A stretch of 64,000 nt of DNA. It comes from Aerococcus sp. Group 1. GTDB taxonomy: Bacteria; Bacillota; Bacilli; Lactobacillales; Aerococcaceae. The notes under the pieces were generated by a model. It did not search any database and was not told where the DNA came from. It saw nothing but the letters and a program-made list of their open reading frames with translations. Where the stretch lies: the NCBI RefSeq assembly GCF_000193205.1, contig NC_015278.1, forward strand, positions 1,922,001 through 1,986,000, written 5' to 3'. Within the stretch, counting starts at the first letter, position 1. The number at the start of each line of letters is the position of its first letter. Of this stretch, positions 53,041-64,000 are shown in pieces. A program made the position numbers and the translations under genes.

Positions 53041-54492
53041 CTACTCTGGATGTTTGGTATGGTGGTCGGTAGCTTGTTCGTAGGCATAAGCGGTCTTGTA
53101 CAAGGTCGCTTCATCGAAGTAGTTACCAATTAATTGTAAACCAATCGGTAAGTTATCACTGTCGAAGCCACAAGGTACCGAAATACTTGGTAGGCCGGCC
53201 AAGTTTACTGGAACGGTTAAGAGGTCAGCTAAGTACATTTCGATTGGATCGTCGGATTTCTCGCCAAATTTGAAGGCGGTTGAGGTGGTTACTGGACCAG
53301 CAACAACATCATATTTTTCAAAGAGTTCTTCAAATTCTTGGCGGATCAGGGTACGGACCTTACCGGCTTTCTTGAAGTAGGCGTCATAGTAACCTGATGA
53401 TAGGGAGAAGGTCCCTAACATAATCCGCATTTTAACTTCGTCACCGAAGCCTTCAGACCGGCTACGTACATATAAGTCTTCCAAGTCTTGAATATCGTCA
53501 GCCCGGTAGCCGTAACGCACCCCGTCAAAACGTTGCAAGTTGGAAGACGCTTCTGAAGAAGCCACAATGTAATAAACCGGAATCCCGTATTTTAAGAGTG
53601 GGAAGTGGACTTTTTCCACGATGGCTCCCATGGATTCAAGTTGGTCAATGGCTTTTTCTACCCGGTCTTGGACGTCAGCTTCGATCCCGTTGGTGAAGAA
53701 TTCTTCAGGAACAGCAATCCGTAAGCCTTCGATACTGTCGCCTAATTGGGCGGTGAAGTCAGGCACTTCAATGTCAGCGGTAGTAGAGTCACGGTGGTCG
53801 TGGCCTGCAATGGCGTTAAGGACCAGGGCGTTGTCTTCAACGGTTCGAGTCATGGGACCAATTTGGTCTAGGGAAGAACCAAAAGCGATTAAGCCCCAGC
53901 GTGATACCCGGCCGTAAGTTGGTTTCATACCGACAATGCCGTTATAGGCTGCTGGTTGGCGGATAGACCCACCGGTGTCAGAACCCAGGGAAGCAACCAC
54001 TTCACCACTGGCTACTGCAGCGGCAGAACCACCGGAAGAACCACCAGGTACCCGGCTGGTGTCCCAAGGGTTTTTACTTGGTCCAAAGTAGGAGGTTTCC
54101 GTAGAAGACCCCATAGCAAATTCGTCCAAGTTTAACTTCCCAATAGTAATCGCTCCAGCTGCTTCTAAAGCTTCAACAACAGCGGATTGGTAAACCGGCA
54201 CAAAGCCTTCTAAGATCTTAGAAGACGCGGTTGTTTCAATACCTTCAGTAATGATGTTGTCCTTAATCCCGATCGGAATCCCTTGTAATGGACGGTCGGT
54301 GGAATAACCTTTTTCATCACTGGCTTTAGCTGCTGCCAAAGCACCTTCTTCATCAAGGGTGAGGAAGGCCTTGTAAGTTTCATCGAGTTCCTTAATACGG
54401 TCAATGGTAGACTGTACCAATTCAACGGCAGTGATTTCTCCATCGACCAATTGTTGGTTTAAGCCTTTTATGCTTTCATCAAATCGACTCAT
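53041..54492 (-). CDS. gatA: Glutamyl-tRNA(Gln) amidotransferase subunit A
   Basis: 483 residues, amidase-signature family. It releases ammonia from glutamine for GatB. The Ser-cisSer-Lys triad is K77 ([10 protein letters not shown]), S152 (GGSSGGSA) and S176 ([12 protein letters not shown]). Full length and standard sequence. It begins five bases after the gatC stop. Confidence 0.97.
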   Translation of the reverse strand: MSRFDESIKGLNQQLVDGEITAVELVQSTIDRIKELDETYKAFLTLDEEGALAAAKASDEKGYSTDRPLQGIPIGIKDNIITEGIETTASSKILEGFVPVYQSAVVEALEAAGAITIGKLNLDEFAMGSSTETSYFGPSKNPWDTSRVPGGSSGGSAAAVASGEVVASLGSDTGGSIRQPAAYNGIVGMKPTYGRVSRWGLIAFGSSLDQIGPMTRTVEDNALVLNAIAGHDHRDSTTADIEVPDFTAQLGDSIEGLRIAVPEEFFTNGIEADVQDRVEKAIDQLESMGAIVEKVHFPLLKYGIPVYYIVASSEASSNLQRFDGVRYGYRADDIQDLEDLYVRSRSEGFGDEVKMRIMLGTFSLSSGYYDAYFKKAGKVRTLIRQEFEELFEKYDVVAGPVTTSTAFKFGEKSDDPIEMYLADLLTVPVNLAGLPSISVPCGFDSDNLPIGLQLIGNYFDEATLYKTAYAYEQATDHHTKHPE

Positions 54493-54497
54493 ATGGA

Positions 54498-54797
54498 TTA
54501 ATCCTCACTTTCCTCAAAACTGGCTGGTACGACGATAAAGCCATCCCGTTTGGTTGGCGCATTTTTTAACATTAAGTCACGATCGGTACCTGCTTCAGGT
54601 TGGTCATCGCGCATAATATTTTTAAGGTTGATACCGTGGGTCATGACTTCGACCCCTTCAGTATCCACTTCAGATAATTTCTCAACCATGTCGAGGATTT
54701 CAGTAAAACGGTCGTTCATGGGACCTACCTCTTCATCAGAAAAGGACAGTTTTGCAAGTTGTGCCACGTGTTTAAAGTCTTGTTCGCTGATAGACAT
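54498..54797 (-). CDS. gatC: Glutamyl-tRNA(Gln) amidotransferase subunit C
   Basis: 99 residues. It stabilises the GatA-GatB complex by wrapping between them. Typical segments: [34 protein letters not shown] and a C-terminal [21 protein letters not shown] precedes the ATG. It is the first gene of the operon. Confidence 0.96.
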   Translation of the reverse strand: MSISEQDFKHVAQLAKLSFSDEEVGPMNDRFTEILDMVEKLSEVDTEGVEVMTHGINLKNIMRDDQPEAGTDRDLMLKNAPTKRDGFIVVPASFEESED

Positions 54798-54979
54798 AAT
54801 GGCCTCCTTTATTCTTTTTCAAATTATTTACTGTTCTATTTTAACATAAGTTCTCTAGTCATTTTGACTGACTTACTTATTCTTGTAAAAAAATCTCACA
54901 AATTAAGGACTGACTATGCTGGTTACGCTCTCTTAATAGCTTGTGGCTGTCACAGTCTCTTCAAACCTGCTCCAATCAC

Positions 54980-55058
54980 AGGACGAACGTCCGCTTCAAA
55001 AACTGGTAACGCTCAGCTTTGCTGAGCTTATCCCAGTTTTCTCCAGCGATTTCGTCCT
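54980..55058. repeat. Long nested palindromic element between camS and gatC
   Basis: Three nested pairs are seen: AGGACGAA/TTCGTCCT (54980-54987, 55051-55058), AAAACTGG/CCAGTTTT (54999-55006, 55033-55040) and GCTCAGC/GCTGAGC (55011-55017, 55021-55027). On the minus strand the middle stem is followed by T, so it can terminate camS. It is much more elaborate than the other terminators here and contains a further small palindrome GGACGAACGTCC. It may be a dispersed repeat or a structured RNA leader of gatCAB. Confidence 0.6.
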
Positions 55059-55082
55059 TTGGTGTGACTGTCGCACTATTTC

Positions 55083-56219
55083 TTAATACACTGTATATTG
55101 GAATTGGCTTTGGCCGGAGAGGCGGGTGATGTTAGCTGTCATGCGGCTAGGGCCTTCGACAGTGACCTGCATTTGCACGTCTTTAGGGTAAATTGCGTCT
55201 AGACTAGCAATGACATGTTGGACTAGGGCGATATTTTCGGTGTAACCGTCAAATGGGGTATTGATGTGGAAGTCAATCCCATTTAATTTGCCGTTATCGT
55301 ACTGGCCAACACCGACAATCCCACTCAATTCAGGGAAGAAGGACTCAATTTCACCACGGAAACGGCTGAAAGAAGTGTTGTCTTCCTCACGGGGGGCTTG
55401 GTCGACCCCATAAACCACGTACTGGCGGTTATAGGTCTTCCATTTGCCTAGGCCAGCTCCCGCATCAGCGATGGCTTCAGCCATATAAGCCCCGCCCCCT
55501 AAACTGTTTTGCTTATCATTATAGAAAAGGGCAATTTGAATCGGTGTTTGGCTATATTTGCCATCTTGACGGATGCGTTCAACGATGGTTTGAGCCATGG
55601 CCTTACCTTCTTGAAGGGCCTCGTCACGGCTGATTTCGACCGTTTCTTCCGTGTCTTTGTTTTGGAAACGGTCCTCAGCGTTCATAGCTAGGCCGAGGCT
55701 AATGACTTTGAGGTCATAGTCATCGCCATTTTCCTGCATTAAATTATATTCCAAGATGGAATTCAGGTAACGGGGTTGGAATTGATTGCGGTCACTAGCG
55801 GCGCTACCCTCGGGGTTAAGCCCTTCAGGATTATCATTTGACTTGGGCTTGAGCCAGGAAGTCACCTTGTCTTTGGATAGGACTTGGCCTTCAGCTAAGG
55901 CATACTCATCAGTCGGATAGGCATTCTTCATGAGCTCATAGAGGCCACGTTCCATATTTTCCAGGTTGGCCTGGCTGGTCCGACTCGACAAGGTCCCCCG
56001 GCTGTTGCTTAAGGGGTAGCTACCATCTTTGATAGCGGCAGGATAGTAAGCCTCAGTCAGGGTATTTTTCTTCCCATTTTCTTCCTCTTCACTAGTTGAT
56101 TCTTCCGTGGTTTGGGTTTGCCCAGCGGTTGATTTGGGTTGGGCATCCCTGCCACAGGCTGCTATTAGGCTCAGTGACGCTAAGCCAAGCACGATCATAT
56201 GTTGGATGCGTTTTTTCAC
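55083..56219 (-). CDS. camS: CamS-family sex-pheromone-type lipoprotein
   Basis: 378 residues. The lipoprotein signal ends LSLIAAC with C22; a Thr/Glu-rich linker (about 25-50) follows. The CamS domain holds segments such as YYPAAIKDGSYPLSNSRG, RYLNSILEYNLMQENG and VVYGVDQAPREEDN. The family is named for the staphylococcal precursor of pheromone cAM373, released from the signal peptide. The order pcrA-ligA-camS-gatCAB is conserved in many Firmicutes. The function of the mature protein is unknown. Confidence 0.92.
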   Translation of the reverse strand: MKKRIQHMIVLGLASLSLIAACGRDAQPKSTAGQTQTTEESTSEEEENGKKNTLTEAYYPAAIKDGSYPLSNSRGTLSSRTSQANLENMERGLYELMKNAYPTDEYALAEGQVLSKDKVTSWLKPKSNDNPEGLNPEGSAASDRNQFQPRYLNSILEYNLMQENGDDYDLKVISLGLAMNAEDRFQNKDTEETVEISRDEALQEGKAMAQTIVERIRQDGKYSQTPIQIALFYNDKQNSLGGGAYMAEAIADAGAGLGKWKTYNRQYVVYGVDQAPREEDNTSFSRFRGEIESFFPELSGIVGVGQYDNGKLNGIDFHINTPFDGYTENIALVQHVIASLDAIYPKDVQMQVTVEGPSRMTANITRLSGQSQFQYTVY

Positions 56220-56282
56220 GGGTTGGTCTCCTTTATCACGATATCTGTAGAGTCCATCCTATTCTAACACGAAATCAAGTGA

Positions 56283-60784
<4,502 letters not shown>

Positions 60785-60906
60785 ACCAAACCTCCGTTCT
60801 GATATTCTTTAATAGTCTATCACTTCTATAACCCGCCATCAAACAGTTTCAATTTAAAGAAGGATGCGATGGAACAGGATCTAATAACTTATTCATAATT
60901 TAAAAA

Positions 60907-60928
60907 GAAGCTGAATTTTTTCAGCTTC
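60907..60928 (-). terminator. Terminator of the GntR gene
   Basis: GAAGCTGAA (60907-60915) and TTCAGCTTC (60920-60928) with a four-base loop, followed by five T on the minus strand. Confidence 0.85.
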
Positions 60929-60936
60929 CCTATTTT

Positions 60937-61593
60937 TTAATAATTAATTTGTTGTAGGATCAGTTTATTAATCCACATGCGGATATACTTGTTAGCCTGT
61001 GGGTAGTCGCCGTCTTTGAGGGCTTGGATGAAGGGTGGGTAGATATTCTGCATGTCTTCTAGCTCCGCTAAGAAACGTTCTTCGCGTTTTTTAGCTTCGT
61101 TAATATAGAGTTCATGCAGGTTTAAGACTGTATCCAGGGTCACCCGGCGGAAGTAAGCATTGGAATGATAAGCGACTAAGAGCTGGAAGAGCTTGGCCTC
61201 AGCCTCATAATAGTCATTAATCTTGTCAATGGTCTTATCCCACTTTAAATGGTGGGCGATTTCGTCTAACTGCTTGGCATTGACCATAATGCCCTTATTT
61301 TCCATTTGCTTAAAGAGGGCCGTCACCAAGAGCTCAATAAATTGGAGCCGTTCCACAATCGCCTTGGAATTGAGAGTGTTCTTGCAAACCACGGCCCCTT
61401 TATAGGGCTCAATCCGGACATATTTTTCCTTAGCCAGTTGGTCCAAGGCCTTGCGAATGGGGGTGCGCGACATATCCAATTGTTTAGCTAAATCATTTTC
61501 TTTTAAATGAGTTCCTGCTAACAACACGTTATTATCAATTTGTTCTTTCAGATAGCGATAAGCTTTCTCCTTATAACTCATAGACTTAGCCAT
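60937..61593 (-). CDS. GntR-family transcriptional regulator (FadR/FCD-like)
   Basis: 218 residues. The N-terminal winged helix contains AYRYLKEQIDNNVLLAGTHLKENDLAKQLDMSRTPIRKALDQL (about 10-53, read in pieces) and the wing KEKYVRIEPYKGAVV. The C-terminal all-helical domain of about 140 residues resembles FCD ligand domains but I do not see the usual metal-binding histidine set clearly. The frame is open upstream; AGGGAGG eight bases before the ATG at 61593 sets the start. It is monocistronic, so its target is not evident. Confidence 0.88.
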   Translation of the reverse strand: MAKSMSYKEKAYRYLKEQIDNNVLLAGTHLKENDLAKQLDMSRTPIRKALDQLAKEKYVRIEPYKGAVVCKNTLNSKAIVERLQFIELLVTALFKQMENKGIMVNAKQLDEIAHHLKWDKTIDKINDYYEAEAKLFQLLVAYHSNAYFRRVTLDTVLNLHELYINEAKKREERFLAELEDMQNIYPPFIQALKDGDYPQANKYIRMWINKLILQQINY

Positions 61594-61673
61594 TCTTGCT
61601 TCCTCCCTCGCAAACGTTAAATTTCCTTTTAATGATACCAAAAATTATTAGCTAAATATATTCCTTTTTTGGC

Positions 61674-62327
61674 CTAGGGATCAAATTGCATGAGACCGTA
61701 ACTTTCGATTAAGTGGTTTAATTTGTCCGCATAGCCTGGATCTGTCGCATAACCCGCCTCAGCTAGGGCCTTGGTCGCCTGACGGTAATGACGCGCTTGT
61801 CTGACACCCAGGTAGAGGTCGGGGTTCCAATCGGTGCCATTAACCATTAAATTGCCATGGTCAATCACCGCACTCTGCCAGTCAGGATAGACCTTAAAGT
61901 GATCGGTAATGGTTACCCAGCCCCCTGGACCATATTCCTGAGTCGACAGGGCCACGCTCGGTTCCCCTGCACCTGCCTTGCGCCCGAAAAGATTCCCATA
62001 CTGGCTGGCTAACTGGCTCTTGCCAAAGTCCGATTCCAAAATGGCTTGGGCAATAACTACACTAGGTAAGACCTGGGACTTGGGGTAGTTGAGGGTGGCA
62101 TAATTCCCAATCTGGTTGATAAAGGCCGCCTCTTGATCACTCATTTCCTTATCCTTCCATTGGTAGGCAGAAAAATTAAAATAGGGCAAGTAGTGATTAG
62201 CACAATAGGTCAAGCCCAGTAAAGAGAGGGACACCAAGATAATCACAGCAAATTGCTGCCTTTTTTTCTTGGGCCAAAAGTACTTTTTAAGCTTTCCCTT
62301 AGGACCTTTCTTTCTTTTACGCGCCAC
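61674..62327 (-). CDS. Membrane-anchored GH73 N-acetylglucosaminidase
   Basis: 217 residues. A very basic N-terminus (1-23) and one helix (about 26-43) make a type II membrane anchor. The GH73 domain follows: PSVVIAQAILESDFGKSQLA with catalytic E98, YGNLFGRKAG and a YPDWQSAVIDHGNLM segment. It cleaves the glycan backbone of peptidoglycan. The GTG start at 62327 follows GGGGAGG. No LysM or SH3 binding repeats are present, so it is a minimal enzyme. Confidence 0.88.
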   Translation of the reverse strand: MARKRKKGPKGKLKKYFWPKKKRQQFAVIILVSLSLLGLTYCANHYLPYFNFSAYQWKDKEMSDQEAAFINQIGNYATLNYPKSQVLPSVVIAQAILESDFGKSQLASQYGNLFGRKAGAGEPSVALSTQEYGPGGWVTITDHFKVYPDWQSAVIDHGNLMVNGTDWNPDLYLGVRQARHYRQATKALAEAGYATDPGYADKLNHLIESYGLMQFDP

Positions 62328-62562
62328 CGGGCCTCCCCTTTCACCTCTTAAGTCTTAATAGATGATCACTTCTACCAAAACTTATTGTTCTATCTTTAAT
62401 TGTATCATTTTCCCCAGCCTAAGCCCATTAATTTCCCAAGAAGATCAAATTCGTCCAAAAAAGGACTTAGGTCCTATTAGGCTAAACCAGTTTCTCACTT
62501 GGATGAAGTTTTTTTTATGTTAACTTGTGATTATAGAGAATAGATTAATTTTAGGAGTGAGA

Positions 62563-62727
62563 ATGATGAAAAACTTTATAATCGATGTGCTCATCTTTGC
62601 AATATCCTTTATTATTCAAGGTATCATAGCTAATTGGGTCAATTTAGATAATCTTTTCATTGATTTTCTATCTTTCCTTATTATCTTTATAATAATCCGA
62701 AGCCTCTTCTCTAAAGCCAAAGAATAG
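62563..62727 (+). CDS. Small two-helix membrane protein
   Basis: 54 residues, MMKNFIIDVLIFAISF at the start, two hydrophobic helices (about 5-22 and 28-46) and a basic end (SKAKE). AGGAG lies five and eight bases before two adjacent ATG codons. A strong terminator follows 11 bases after the stop. It is therefore likely a real gene. No family is recognised; toxin-like or accessory membrane roles are possible. Confidence 0.6.
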   Translation: MMKNFIIDVLIFAISFIIQGIIANWVNLDNLFIDFLSFLIIFIIIRSLFSKAKE

Positions 62728-62737
62728 AAACATTACC

Positions 62738-62771
62738 AAAAAGGGACTGTGCTCGATCACAGTCCCTTTTT
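62738..62771. terminator. Bidirectional terminator
   Basis: Perfect 14-base arms AAAAAGGGACTGTG (62738-62751) and CACAGTCCCTTTTT (62758-62771) between convergent genes. Confidence 0.9.
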
Positions 62772-62793
62772 AGCTAATAGGTGGAAGTCTTCA

Positions 62794-63609
62794 CTACTCT
62801 TCCTTGAGATATTCAATAATTTCGGCGCCACTTTCTTCAATGGACTTGTACTCAATATCAATGACATGGGCTCCTAGTTCCCGGTATAAGTCACTGGCCG
62901 TCACTAATTCATACTTAATCCGTTCTAACTGGCTATACTTAGCGTCTGATGTGAGTCCCAAATATTTCAAGCGGTTAGTGCGGACATTCATAATATATTG
63001 GGGTGAAGCCATGAGTCCAAAGATTTTCTTAGGATCAACTTGATAGAGTTCTTCGGGATAGCGGACTTCGGGAATCAAGGGGTAGTTAGCCACCCGATAG
63101 CCCCGGTTGGCTAGATAAAGAGACAGCGGGGTTTTGGAGGACCGTGACACGCCCAGGATAACTATATCCGCTTGGGAGAAGGCCTTCTTGGGGTAGTTAC
63201 CATCGTCATACTTGATGGCAAATTCTACCGCTGACATCCTAGCCAGATAGGCGTCATCCACCTTACGTAAGCCTCCAGCCTGTTCCTTAGGTGCTAGACT
63301 GGTGGCTTGACCAATCCCCTGGATCAAGTCATGGAGGAAGTTAATATAGGTGAGCTGGTTATCCTTAGCGTATTGGCGGGCAAAGCGGTCCAAATCCTCA
63401 TTAACAAAGGTCGCTGCCACAATTGCCCCTTCTGCCTTAGCATCACGAAGAATTTCTCCTAATTCTTCCTGGGTCTTCACAAAGGGAAAGCGGCGTAAGT
63501 CGCTCTTCAAGTCGGGAGCGAATTGGGCTAAAGCCGCCCGGGTAACCTGCCGGGCCGTTTCCCCAACAGCGTCAGATATGATAAAAAATACTTGCTTGGC
63601 TTGTCTCAT
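62794..63609 (-). CDS. PEP synthase/pyruvate phosphate dikinase regulatory protein (PSRP, DUF299)
   Basis: 271 residues. A bifunctional kinase/pyrophosphorylase that switches PPDK or PEP synthase off and on. N-terminal FFIISDAVGETARQVTRAAL, central DIIQG-like INFLHDLIQGIG and the P-loop GVSRSSKTPLSLYLANRGYRVANYPL (about 153-178, read in pieces) match the family. The start overlaps the stop of the CcpN-like gene (ATGA), as in Bacillus yqzB-yqfL. Confidence 0.92.
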   Translation of the reverse strand: MRQAKQVFFIISDAVGETARQVTRAALAQFAPDLKSDLRRFPFVKTQEELGEILRDAKAEGAIVAATFVNEDLDRFARQYAKDNQLTYINFLHDLIQGIGQATSLAPKEQAGGLRKVDDAYLARMSAVEFAIKYDDGNYPKKAFSQADIVILGVSRSSKTPLSLYLANRGYRVANYPLIPEVRYPEELYQVDPKKIFGLMASPQYIMNVRTNRLKYLGLTSDAKYSQLERIKYELVTASDLYRELGAHVIDIEYKSIEESGAEIIEYLKEE

Positions 63610-64000
63610 AAGTCCCCCTCATTCGCTAAGGTATTGACAAAAAATTCGACTAAATGGCTTTTGGTAATCTTACCTAGAACTTGATAGTCTTGGCGATTAT
63701 TAACGACCGGTAGGGAATCCACCTTATGGTCAACCAGGAGCTTACCTGCTTCCAGCACCAGGGTGTCTTTTTCCACCACCACAATATTGGGCATCCGGGT
63801 CATGATCAAGGCTACAGCAGGGGATTCCGTTTGGCCTTTAGTCGCTAAAGACCGCAATAAGTCTTTCCGAGAAACCAAGCCTTGGAGGCGTTGGTCCTCA
63901 TCGGTCACATACAAGGAGCCATTATCATAAAGAAACATGGTGGTAATGGCCTCGTAAACCGTGGTCTTGGCCGTAATATTGACCGGACTAGCCATAAGTT
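63606..64000 (-). CDS. ccpN: CcpN-like CBS-domain regulator, N-terminal part outside the window
   Basis: The visible 131 codons hold two CBS domains (TVYEAITTMFLYDNGSLYVTDE with GLVSRKDLLR; MTRMPNIVVVEKDTLVLEAGKLL with LGKITKSHLV). The frame is open to the window edge, so the helix-turn-helix expected for CcpN/YqzB lies outside. CcpN represses gluconeogenic genes in Bacillus; the overlap with the PPDK regulator gene supports the assignment. The gene symbol rests on this context. Confidence 0.75.
   Translation of the reverse strand, partial: LMASPVNITAKTTVYEAITTMFLYDNGSLYVTDEDQRLQGLVSRKDLLRSLATKGQTESPAVALIMTRMPNIVVVEKDTLVLEAGKLLVDHKVDSLPVVNNRQDYQVLGKITKSHLVEFFVNTLANEGDL

Overview
The window looks like a chromosomal segment of a low-to-moderate GC Firmicute of the order Lactobacillales. 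Evidence: strong AGGAGG ribosome-binding sites, the pcrA-ligA-camS-gatCAB block, luxS, a CcpN/PPDK-regulatory-protein pair, ECF transporters and a YSIRK/LPXTG surface protein. The style fits Aerococcaceae (Aerococcus-like), but I infer this from gene content and did not search. No rRNA, tRNA, CRISPR array or prophage was seen.

Layout. 1-4.1 kb (minus): response regulator, short histidine kinase, ABC ATPase and FtsX-type permease (cut by the window edge), a peptide/antibiotic-sensing four-gene cassette. 4.3-9.3 kb (plus): a TetR-controlled operon with an MFS exporter, a second FtsX permease and its ATPase. 9.5-10.4 kb: PadR/DUF2812 pair. 10.5-12.2 kb: first copy of an IS3-family (IS150-type) element. 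12.3-15.5 kb: TetR-controlled ABC-2 exporter. 15.8-24.3 kb: rRNA methyltransferase, isochorismatase-like hydrolase, GNAT, TPR protein, membrane proteins and a Vga/Msr-type ABC-F protein behind an attenuator-like leader with a 20-codon leader ORF. 24.6-29.6 kb: a dedicated (group I) ECF transporter (S, fused A-A', T) followed by two tandem SAM-hydrolase-family (DUF62) genes, one frameshifted. 29.9-35.3 kb: MerR regulator, a second rRNA methyltransferase, alpha/beta hydrolase, aldo-keto reductase, luxS. 35.4-41.5 kb: phosphonate-type ABC transporter phnDCEE with a cytosolic 5'-nucleotidase-family phosphoesterase and a LacI regulator. 41.9-51.3 kb: a giant (about 2,568 codons when repaired) G5-repeat LPXTG adhesin whose YSIRK signal peptide is split by a second IS copy. 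51.6-64 kb: gatCAB, camS, ligA, pcrA, a GntR regulator, a GH73 glucosaminidase, a small membrane protein, the PPDK regulatory protein and a CcpN-like CBS protein running off the end.

How the genes work together. The first 15.5 kb and the ABC-F locus are a concentration of stress and drug-export functions, each with its own local control: a two-component system, two TetR repressors with visible palindromic operators, PadR, and a translational attenuator. The middle holds two nutrient-uptake modules, each coupled to an enzyme likely to act on what is imported or on a related metabolite (ECF with SAM hydrolase; Phn transporter with phosphoesterase). The right end is mostly housekeeping. The two most notable signals are the three-way base-pairing leader of the ABC-F gene (22.86-23.03 kb) and the IS insertion with a clean 3-bp target duplication inside the YSIRK motif of the giant adhesin; precise removal of the IS plus one duplicate restores an intact signal peptide.
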